NCBI GenBank assembly: GCA_002372375.1
Contig: DFGJ01000031.1
Location: 1-53,916 of the forward strand
Source: Ruminococcaceae bacterium UBA3753
Lineage (GTDB): Bacteria > Bacillota > Clostridia > Oscillospirales > Acutalibacteraceae
Direction: 5' to 3'
Length of the DNA stretch: 53,916 bases
How positions within the stretch are numbered: the first letter of the stretch is position 1; every line of letters starts with the position of its first letter. The position numbers and the translations under genes were made by a program. The notes beneath the pieces were generated by a model that was given only the letters and a program-made list of their open reading frames with translations, was not told the origin of the DNA and did no database searches. Below are positions 34,886-42,158 of the stretch, piece by piece.

Positions 34886-34929
34886 AGGAATAATCTGTTT
34901 TTATATATATTTAGGGATGGATTGATAGT

Positions 34930-36108
34930 ATGAGGCTTAATGAAAATCTTAATAGGCTTTCTAAAAGTTACTTATTCACTGAAATCGCCAAAAGGGTGGA
35001 AGAGTATAGAATTTCGAATCCGGATTCCGTGCTTATTAATCTCGGTGTTGGAGATTACACTTTACCACTTTGCGATACAGTAATTAAAGAAATGCACAAG
35101 GCAGTCGACGACCAGAGTAAAAAAGAAACTTTTAGGGGATATGGTCCAGAAGAAGGCTATTTGTTTTTGCGTAATAGTGTTAAAAATTACTATAAAACTA
35201 AAGGTATTGATCTGGAAGCAGATGAGATTTTTATAAGCGATGGTGCAAATTCAGATATAGGCAACGTTCTAGAGCTCTTTTCGAGCGATAATCCGGTTTT
35301 GGTTCCAGACCCTGTTTATCCTGCTTATGTGGATGCCAATATAATACAAGGCAGAAAAATCAGCTATTTAGATGCAACAATAGAGAACGAATTTTTACCT
35401 GATCCACCTGGTGAGAAGATTCCATCTCAGATTATTTATATATGTTCGCCGAACAATCCCACGGGTGCTACTTATGATCAAAAACAACTTCAGAATTTCG
35501 TGGATTATGCCCTAGAAACGGACTCAGTAATAATGTTTGATGCAGCATATGAAGCTTTCGTTAGTGAAGAATATCTGCCAAGTAGCATTTTTCAAATACC
35601 TGGAGCAAAAAAGTGTGCTATAGAAATTTGCTCTTTTTCTAAGATTGCAGGTTTCACGGGAGTAAGATGTGGATATACAGTAATACCTAAAAAAATGACT
35701 TACGAAGGATTTAACATAAACATGCTCTACAAGAGACGTTTGGCAGCAAGGTTCAATGGAGTTTCTTACATTAGTCAAGTTGGTGCAGGTGCGGTTTTTA
35801 CAAAATCGGGAATGACTCAAGTAAGCGAAAATTTAGATTATTTCAGAAAAAACGCTAAAGTACTATCAGAAGCCTTAAAGAAAAAGGGAATTTTTTTCAC
35901 TGGAGCGAAAAACTCACCGTATGTATGGTTTAGATGCCCTTATGAAATGAAGTCGTGGGAATTCTTTGATTTTTTTCTAAAAAAATTTGGTATAGTTGGG
36001 ACTCCAGGCGTTGGCTTTGGGAAAAATGGTGAAAACTTTTTTAGGCTTTCTTCATTTGGTGGTACAGAAGAAACACAGTTAGCGGCGCAAAGGATCTTAC
36101 AACTGTAG
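34930..36108 (+). CDS. dapL: LL-diaminopimelate aminotransferase
   Basis: A 392-residue PLP enzyme of fold type I that converts tetrahydrodipicolinate directly to LL-diaminopimelate, the short route to meso-DAP and lysine used by many Clostridia. Seen: NLGVGDYTLPL at the N-terminus, RGYGPEEGYLFLR, ISDGANSDIGN for cofactor phosphate, SPNNPTGATY, DAAYEAF with the PLP-ring Asp, and Lys238 in SFSKIAGFTGVRCGYT as the Schiff-base lysine. Length and order match DapL rather than AspC. The product feeds peptidoglycan synthesis together with murD in this window. It has its own promoter, and GGATGG lies 10 bases upstream of ATG 34930. Confidence 0.95.
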   Translation: MRLNENLNRLSKSYLFTEIAKRVEEYRISNPDSVLINLGVGDYTLPLCDTVIKEMHKAVDDQSKKETFRGYGPEEGYLFLRNSVKNYYKTKGIDLEADEIFISDGANSDIGNVLELFSSDNPVLVPDPVYPAYVDANIIQGRKISYLDATIENEFLPDPPGEKIPSQIIYICSPNNPTGATYDQKQLQNFVDYALETDSVIMFDAAYEAFVSEEYLPSSIFQIPGAKKCAIEICSFSKIAGFTGVRCGYTVIPKKMTYEGFNINMLYKRRLAARFNGVSYISQVGAGAVFTKSGMTQVSENLDYFRKNAKVLSEALKKKGIFFTGAKNSPYVWFRCPYEMKSWEFFDFFLKKFGIVGTPGVGFGKNGENFFRLSSFGGTEETQLAAQRILQL

Positions 36109-36537
36109 TCTTTTTGCGGATTTTGCTTCTCTGTACTGTAGATTTTAAACTTTTTTAGATTTTATTTTAAAGTAAATTTGCACAAAATGAGATAAAAGAT
36201 CCTTCCTTAGACCTAGTGAAAAGAGTCAAGGCCGTACACTCCTCTGTCGTACATGTCAGTGAGAAAATACAAGTAACTTGCGGGGTAGCAACGACTTTGA
36301 AAAAATGAACACATTCAGCAAGTCATTGAGACGATAACGCAGCGCTTGAGTGACTAGCCCGCTCAAAAATTTTAATACAATATGCTTTTAAAACAATTGT
36401 GATCGAATCTACGTGATATAGACAACACTATCATCCGGGTAATGCACAGAACGGCCTACGAAGTCAAAATATTCAATCTCAAATTCATTCCCCAGCGTGT
36501 TTTATTGCTCGTCAGTTGAGATCTAAAAATTTCTAGT
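36109..36537. other. Intergenic region with hairpin and a coding-like remnant
   Basis: A stem TTGAGTG/CGCTCAA (36346-36366) follows dapL, with little T-run. At 36409-36501, minus strand, an open stretch reads GNEFEIEYFDFVGRSVHYPD and then DSVVYIT before a stop. It is bounded upstream by another stop in the same frame and has no start. The sequence is protein-like and GC-richer than its surroundings, so I read it as a fragment of a lost gene. Confidence 0.4.
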
Positions 36538-36873
36538 TCACTGTTTTTTTAGAAAACCTGCAATAATATCTGTGCATTTTACACCGAACAGCGCATCTGT
36601 CACCTTATCGGCTACAGCAACGGTCAACAAGCCAAAAATTGCGGAGATGCCGTAGTGTATAACCATTTTGGATGCTAAATTCAAGAGACTTTTTGTTCCA
36701 GAAATAACAGAAATCGTTGGTTTAATCTTCTTTTTAAAAGTATGCTTATTCTCACTTGCTATTGAAACCGAAGAGGCTCCAACTTTTTCAGCAAAAGAAA
36801 GTGTATCGCAGGAACTGTTGACTAAACTCAAAACAGAGAAGCCTACCAAATAATTCTGAAAACGAACTTTCAT
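36538..36873 (-). CDS. Small exported/membrane protein, second of a coupled pair
   Basis: A 111-residue protein: a signal-like N-terminus (about 28 residues, hydrophobic from LVGFSVLSLV), a polar Ser/Lys linker and a hydrophobic C-terminal half (KMVIHYGISAIFGLLTVAVA) before DKVTDALFGV. No family recognised. Its ATG lies one base after the stop codon of the preceding gene (36875-37321), so the two are translationally coupled. The C-terminal part shows a loose resemblance to the preceding gene's product (hydrophobic span, then KV...LFGV against KV..NYLGI), suggesting an old duplication. Confidence 0.6.
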   Translation of the reverse strand: MKVRFQNYLVGFSVLSLVNSSCDTLSFAEKVGASSVSIASENKHTFKKKIKPTISVISGTKSLLNLASKMVIHYGISAIFGLLTVAVADKVTDALFGVKCTDIIAGFLKKQ

Positions 36874-36874
36874 G

Positions 36875-37321
36875 TTAGATTAAAGCCTTTAATACGCTTT
36901 CCAAAACTGCAGCAGTTGCACCAACTACCCCGGTTGATACTATAACCGTTTTTGCTACATTCTTTTCTATCCCTAAATAGTTTTCGGCAACTTTAGTAAG
37001 TCCTATCGTTTCAGCTAACAAAGCCACAGCTGTGCGTGCCATAATAGCATAACTTATAACCCCTATTGCTCCAAAGGCAAGAGTACCAAGATTTTTTATT
37101 TTCGTATAAAAACCTTGATCTGCCTTTTGCTTAGTGATCTGCATGGTCTGTGTTATTGTGGTTTTTGTTGTTGAATTATCAACATCAGTCTTCACTTAGT
37201 TAACCGCGAAACCGACTGAAGAGCCAATCAAACTTGCAAATATTAAGCTTGAAAAAGAACTTAAAACTTTATTCGCGGAATTATACCACCCAATTTTTAG
37301 CTGCTTTTGTAAGTATAACAT
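36875..37321 (-). pseudogene. Small exported/membrane protein gene interrupted after its signal peptide
   Basis: From ATG 37321 the frame encodes 41 residues ending in a good signal peptide (LSSFSSLIFASLIGSSVGFA), then a TAA at 37196-37198. It continues at once as VKTDVDNSTTKT and a body with two hydrophobic Gly/Ala-rich spans, ending at 36875. The body alone (106 residues from GTG 37195) lacks a signal peptide and a ribosome-binding site. Signal plus body would make a 147-residue exported protein like its neighbour. So it is most likely a nonsense mutation between signal and mature part; readthrough or a sequencing error are alternatives. Family unknown. Confidence 0.6.
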
Positions 37322-38032
37322 ATTATAAATAAAATTACAATAGTTTTATTAAATTTATTTTTAAATATTTTTATAAATATATAATAATTTTTTTGTTATT
37401 AAAAATTTCCTATTAAAGTTTTCTAAAACATTTTTTTAATAAATTTTACTTTTTGTTCCTATAATTGGAGGCATCAGGCTACATTTATTTGTAACTAAAC
37501 AATTGTGATTTAACGGATAGTATTATTGACTTATATATAATTTTTAACTTTAATTTAGCAGAAAAAACTTTTTTATATAGTTACAACGAGCGTAATTAAG
37601 AGCACAGATTATATCTGTTTTTTGAGCGGATAACAAGGTTTATCTGAGGTGCAATTGTGTGGTAAATTACGCGAAACAACGGCCATACTGCACAAAAATT
37701 ACAATATAAGTTCTTTAGAATTTATATTGTTTATATGTGTTATGTAAGAATACTAGATTTACTCAAATGAGACCTGCGACAACATATATACGCTTCCCAG
37801 CCGAAGAAGTCCGGAATAAAATGGGGGGGCTGATTTAGCAGACGGGTCCATCCAAAGAAGATAGGGCAAACCGGTCCAAATCTTAACTACCATAACGACA
37901 AGCTTTTCCTGCCTTATCCGTTTCTTATTGGCTGGCTTCCTTGACATTTTTCTTAGTATAACGATGGCGCAGGTTCCTGTCCTTGCTACTGCCGCCATAC
38001 CGCCAAACCTTTACACCAATGCATCCACCTTT
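37322..38032. other. Intergenic region with GC-richer patch
   Basis: AT-rich from 37322 to 37740 except for the long hairpin listed separately. From 37760 to 38030 the DNA is GC-richer and holds a 79-residue minus-strand frame (37759-37998) with a basic segment (KMSRKPANKKRIRQEK) followed by a hydrophobic one. It has no ribosome-binding site and no family. It may be a fragment of a transferred or decayed gene. Confidence 0.35.
37701..37730. other. Long 13-bp hairpin with tetraloop
   Basis: ACAATATAAGTTC pairs with GAATTTATATTGT around a TTTA loop (12 Watson-Crick pairs and one G-U), the longest tight palindrome I found in the window. It is not next to a confident gene end; a terminator, an RNA element or a protein-binding palindrome are all possible. 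Confidence 0.5.
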
Positions 38033-38734
38033 TCAGATCAGGTTTTTGATTACATCGTATACTATATCGCACAATGTATTTGGCAAAGTTTCCTTATTTT
38101 TTAGATATTCTTTTGCAACCAATTCTCTTCCAAAAGATTCAAATACAGAATCAGATATTATCTTTAGACAAATAAAATTAGTATTATTTAAATAACATAC
38201 CTGCGCAAGACTTCCTGCTTCCATATCTATGGCCAAGGCGTCAAACTTTTTGTTTATTTTGCATATTTCTAACTTGCTATTTAAAAACTTGTCACCACTT
38301 GCCACTGCTCCAAAGCGTATTCCAGAATTTTTTTTCAAACTTTCAAAAATCTTTTTGCTAAGCAAATTATAACAAGGAAGTTTTACTAAATTTATTGTCG
38401 ATATCATTCCCACTGGATCGCCTAGTGCAGATGTATCCACGTCGTATTGAACTACATGCTTGGCAATTATTATATCGCCCACAGAAACCATCTCGGATGA
38501 CGACCCAGCTAGTCCGAAATTAAAAACTAAACAGGGTTTAAATTTAAGAAACATAGCCTGAGCGGCGGCAGCGGCGTTCACTTTTCCAATGCCACATACG
38601 CACATTACGACCTCTTTACCAAAAAACGTTCCGGTGTAATATTTAATTCTACCAATTATTGCAATTTTTTTTAACTTTATTTTATCTAAAAAAGGTTCAA
38701 TTTCACCTCCCATAGCAACTATCACTCCGACCAA
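38033..38734 (-). CDS. mtnN: 5'-methylthioadenosine/S-adenosylhomocysteine nucleosidase
   Basis: A 233-residue enzyme that cleaves adenine from MTA and SAH, recycling the products of methylation and polyamine chemistry. Seen: VGVIVAMGGEIEP, with the catalytic-pocket Glu, at the N-terminus; CGIGKVNAAAAAQAM; FNFGLAGSS; AIDMEAGSLAQVCY with the ribose-binding Met-Glu; and KIISDSVFES with the catalytic Asp. The frame opens 33 codons further up, but TTG 38734, 9 bases after GAGG, gives the normal family N-terminus, so I chose it. It is slightly divergent (G in place of the usual E in the AMEEE motif). It stands alone, with no luxS or metabolic partner nearby. Confidence 0.9.
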   Translation of the reverse strand: MVGVIVAMGGEIEPFLDKIKLKKIAIIGRIKYYTGTFFGKEVVMCVCGIGKVNAAAAAQAMFLKFKPCLVFNFGLAGSSSEMVSVGDIIIAKHVVQYDVDTSALGDPVGMISTINLVKLPCYNLLSKKIFESLKKNSGIRFGAVASGDKFLNSKLEICKINKKFDALAIDMEAGSLAQVCYLNNTNFICLKIISDSVFESFGRELVAKEYLKNKETLPNTLCDIVYDVIKNLI

Positions 38735-39164
38735 AAGAATCACCCTCAGTTCTCTAGGATATTCAAATCTTAGATACAAAAATTCAAACCAGTTATCACT
38801 TGGCCTTGAATGACTAGCGATTTTCAAACACAAAGATCAGTTAACTATAAAACAGAATATGCAGCCGCTACATTGTATCATAGAAACAAAACCATTTTTT
38901 GTGTTATTAAGGCTGAGGTGATAACAACTGAAGTCAGGCACACTATTCCACCTCAAAAGACTCGATAAGTTAACATTTTTTAAATCCTTTTATAAAAATT
39001 ATAACACACTTCTTGATACATATCAAAAAATTCAATAATCTAAGTCAAAAAGAAACAAATTTTTGTCAAACCTAAAAAACAGAACTATACTTTTTTACTT
39101 CTTAAAATTAAATAAAATCTGAAATACCATTCTTCTCTTAACATAAAACTAATTCTAATAATCC
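38735..39164. other. Intergenic region between murD and mtnN
   Basis: No gene, repeat or clear promoter recognised in 430 AT-rich bases. Confidence 0.5.
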
Positions 39165-40715
39165 CTATTTTTGATTTATCGAGAGCACATTTTTTATGAA
39201 CGTCTTGCCACGTTCTTCAAAATCTTTGTACATATCGAGACTTGCACACGCCGGTGAAAGCAAGACATGATCACCTTTTGAAGAACACGCCTTGGCTATC
39301 TTCACGGCTTCCAGCATATTTTTTGCAAAAAATATCTCTGGGACCTCCTTAGAATTCCTTTTTTTGGCACTACAAAAAACAGCATTGCGTATTTTAAAAG
39401 CCGTATTTCCCATCAAAATCAGAACCTTAACTTTTTTTAAAACCTTATCTCCAAGATCGTCAAAAGGTACGTTTTTGTCATACCCACCAGCGATTAAAAT
39501 CACTTTTTCATCGATAAAAGACAAGGCACCTTTTATTGTTCTTGTGGGAGTTGTCGCAATGGAATCATTTATATACGTAACACCATTGTACGTACCGACA
39601 AACTCCATACGGTGAGGTACACCTTTAAATTCCTGCAAAGTTTTGACTATCGCTCCATGTGACGATAATCCATAAATTGCACAAATAGCAGCTAAACAAT
39701 TTTCTATATTGTGGGATCCTTTTAGTGCTATATCTTTTGCCTCTATAATAAATTTCGATTTTCTCTCTGTTATAAATTGAACTCTACCATTAACTACGGT
39801 GGCACCGTTATCTATAAAACTATAATCTTTACTTTCAAAAATATTGCTTTTATCTGTAAGATTTTCTAATCTAGATAGTTTAATGTCAGAGATACTGCTC
39901 TTCGTACAATTATGGAGACCACTTCCAGAACATTTTTTTGGTTCGTTTTTTACAAGTAAATTTTCCCCAAAAAATAGAATCTTTGCTTTAGTAAATTGGC
40001 TAAAGTGGTACTTTTTTTCTGATTCGAAATTTATAACGGCTATAGAATCTTTACCCTGGTTTAAAATTATATTTTTTTTGGCTGAGATATATTCTTCCAT
40101 ATCTTTGTGTACATTTAAGTGATTAGGACTAATATTAGTGATAACAGAAACATCTGGTGACTTTTTCATAGAAATAAGTTGAAAACTTGAAAGCTCCAGT
40201 ACAGCTATATCTGTATTTTTGATTTCTTCAATCTTATCCAGAATCGGATTACCTATGTTTCCTCCCAAATGTACCTTATATCCCGAATTTTCTAAAATTT
40301 TACCAATAATTGATGTAGTTGTAGTTTTTCCATCACTTCCAGTAACAGCTATTATCTTGCAGGGATGAATGTCAAAGAATTCTTCGATTTCTGAAGTGAC
40401 CTCGATACCTTTCTGTTTTGCCAAATTTAGTTCCGTGGAATTAAAATACACTCCAGGAGATCTAAATATTATGTCCATATCCAACTTACGAAGGCAATTT
40501 GGTCCAAGCCTCAACGAGATTCCAAGCCGCAGTATCTCTTTTACATTAGGATCATTACTGTTTTTAAATTTATCTAAAGCTATTAGTGCTATGCCGTAAT
40601 CTTTTTTATATTTCGACAATAATTTTATTAACGGCAAGTTTGTTCTAGCTAGCCCTAAAAAGGCAACTTTTTTATTTTTTAGTTTATTCAGTAAAATCTC
40701 AAGATGACTTTGCAT
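39165..40715 (-). CDS. murD: UDP-N-acetylmuramoyl-L-alanine:D-glutamate ligase
   Basis: A 516-residue cytoplasmic ATP-dependent ligase adding D-Glu to the peptidoglycan precursor. Seen: a Rossmann-like UDP-binding N-domain (KVAFLGLARTNLPL), the P-loop AVTGSDGKTTTTS (residues 123-135), NISPNHLNVH and HRMEFVGTYNGVTYINDSIATT in the central and C-terminal domains. It is about 60 residues longer than typical MurD. The extra length is a polar insertion at roughly residues 230-300 in the central domain (around KKCSGSGLHNCTKSSISD). AGGAG lies 15 bases before the ATG. It is a single gene here rather than in the usual dcw cluster. Confidence 0.93.
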   Translation of the reverse strand: MQSHLEILLNKLKNKKVAFLGLARTNLPLIKLLSKYKKDYGIALIALDKFKNSNDPNVKEILRLGISLRLGPNCLRKLDMDIIFRSPGVYFNSTELNLAKQKGIEVTSEIEEFFDIHPCKIIAVTGSDGKTTTTSIIGKILENSGYKVHLGGNIGNPILDKIEEIKNTDIAVLELSSFQLISMKKSPDVSVITNISPNHLNVHKDMEEYISAKKNIILNQGKDSIAVINFESEKKYHFSQFTKAKILFFGENLLVKNEPKKCSGSGLHNCTKSSISDIKLSRLENLTDKSNIFESKDYSFIDNGATVVNGRVQFITERKSKFIIEAKDIALKGSHNIENCLAAICAIYGLSSHGAIVKTLQEFKGVPHRMEFVGTYNGVTYINDSIATTPTRTIKGALSFIDEKVILIAGGYDKNVPFDDLGDKVLKKVKVLILMGNTAFKIRNAVFCSAKKRNSKEVPEIFFAKNMLEAVKIAKACSSKGDHVLLSPACASLDMYKDFEERGKTFIKNVLSINQK

Positions 40716-40956
40716 TTTTTTCTCGATATACTCCTAGTTTACCTAAAACCTAACTGTATTCCGAACAACGACGAAATAGCACTCAGAAAAATATTCTAGC
40801 AGTTGCAATCTTGCAAATCTACCTATTTCCACGTTGTTCGATATTACTATCCGTGCTACAAACTTGGCATTCATTAAAGGTTAAATTAAAAACACTTATC
40901 CATAAGAACGAAATCTTGCTTCAATTTTTTGAAGAATTAAAGTTAAAAATTAATTA

Positions 40957-41937
40957 TTAAAAATTTCTTACTGTTAAAATTACACAATCAGTTGGTTCAT
41001 GTAGCCTCTTAAGATAATCCACACTGCTCGAAACCTTTTCCTTTTCTAGGAGACCAAAATAAGATTTTAAGTTCGATGTTGCTTCTATAACTTTAGGATC
41101 ATCGATAATTTTAGACAATTCATCTGCACTTTTTGGCAAACTGGATTCATATTTACGAAAAATATTGCCTGGAATGTTATCTTTTTCTCTCAATTTACGT
41201 AACTCATTCACCTTACTAATTAATTGTTTGTACTGACTTTTCTCGTCCTGAATATTTCTTTTGCTAAAGTCCTCCAGTTGATCAAAAATATTTTTTTCAC
41301 GCCATTCTATAAATCTTTTATAAGCTTTAGCCTTAGATTCAATTTCTTTTGCTTCTTTTATTTTTTTATCTAAAGGCTTATTTTTTCTTTCGTCAAAAAC
41401 TTTCTTCAAACGCTCGTTATAAAGCTTTTCAAATTCTTCAAAAGGTTTTCCAATTATGTCCTTTACATAAACCTTATCATCTTCACTATTTAAAACTTTT
41501 TCCAGGTTTTGGCTTTTATATTCTTCATAAGCTTTCTTGTATTCTTCTATATTTTTAATAATATCCACATATTCTTTTTTTAATTTATCTAAAGACAAGT
41601 TAAATTTTTCCAGAATTTCCGCAGCACTATAAAACTGCATCATATAGTAGTGTACAGCATTTTCTTTCAAAATTCTTTGTTCTTTCATAGTTTTAAAATA
41701 TGTAATGACATATAAAAGTATTACTGTAAAAATAATTCTTCCCACAAGCGAAGATTCTAGCGCTTCACTATAATTTTTTGCATCCGTATAAATGTTTTTA
41801 TAATGATTAGTACTGTACTCCTTAACTTGTGCTATTTTTTTCGTTACACCAGTGTCAGCAAAACCAACTGCGCTTGCTGCAAAACATGACAGTGTCGCCC
41901 CAGCAAGTATTTTTATACTATTTTTTAAGTGTTTCAT
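40957..41937 (-). CDS. Exported coiled-coil protein with a membrane span, family unknown
   Basis: A 326-residue protein. Signal peptide MKHLKNSIKILAGATLSCF with cleavage likely after VGFA (about residue 27). A membrane span at about 64-80 (VGRIIFTVILLYVITYF) follows, then roughly 220 residues of Lys/Glu-rich helices with strong coiled-coil character. There is no Cys lipobox and no known domain. A textbook AGGAGG lies 6 bases before the ATG. It is a single-gene unit between murD and the P-type ATPase. It is the third of the helical exported proteins in this window and may interact with a host or form an envelope structure. Function unknown. Confidence 0.75.
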   Translation of the reverse strand: MKHLKNSIKILAGATLSCFAASAVGFADTGVTKKIAQVKEYSTNHYKNIYTDAKNYSEALESSLVGRIIFTVILLYVITYFKTMKEQRILKENAVHYYMMQFYSAAEILEKFNLSLDKLKKEYVDIIKNIEEYKKAYEEYKSQNLEKVLNSEDDKVYVKDIIGKPFEEFEKLYNERLKKVFDERKNKPLDKKIKEAKEIESKAKAYKRFIEWREKNIFDQLEDFSKRNIQDEKSQYKQLISKVNELRKLREKDNIPGNIFRKYESSLPKSADELSKIIDDPKVIEATSNLKSYFGLLEKEKVSSSVDYLKRLHEPTDCVILTVRNF

Positions 41938-42109
41938 AAATACCTCCTAAATTTAAAAAATATTTATATTTCAATTAAAACATATAATCAGAAATAAATC
42001 AAGTTTTATTTTTATTTTTTATAATATTACACATATATATTGCTTTTATATAAACCAAAAATGTAAATATTTAAAAGAATGAGCTCTTATTTTTTAATAC
42101 AAAATAAAT

Positions 42110-42130
42110 CCGGTAGATTTCTTCTACCGG
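42110..42130 (-). terminator. Terminator of the P-type ATPase gene
   Basis: Stem CCGGTAG/CTACCGG with a 7-base loop, followed on the minus strand by ATTTATTTTG. It lies 29 bases after the ATPase stop codon. Confidence 0.6.
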
Positions 42131-42158
42131 TGGAATAGTTTTAAATTTAAATTAATAA

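Noticed and set aside
1943..37321. Recoding of TAA as a sense codon, because several genes contain in-frame TAA
   Set aside because: Most confident genes here (for example spoVS, cvpA, pgsA, clp, pcrA) end in TAA or in tandem with other stops at family-normal lengths. Nonsense mutations in a decaying genome explain the cases better.
37629..37642. A 14-base match to the E. coli lac operator core (TGAGCGGATAACAA)
   Set aside because: The flanking bases do not match lacO or cloning-vector sequence, the dyad partner is missing and no LacI-family gene or sugar operon is nearby. Probably coincidence.
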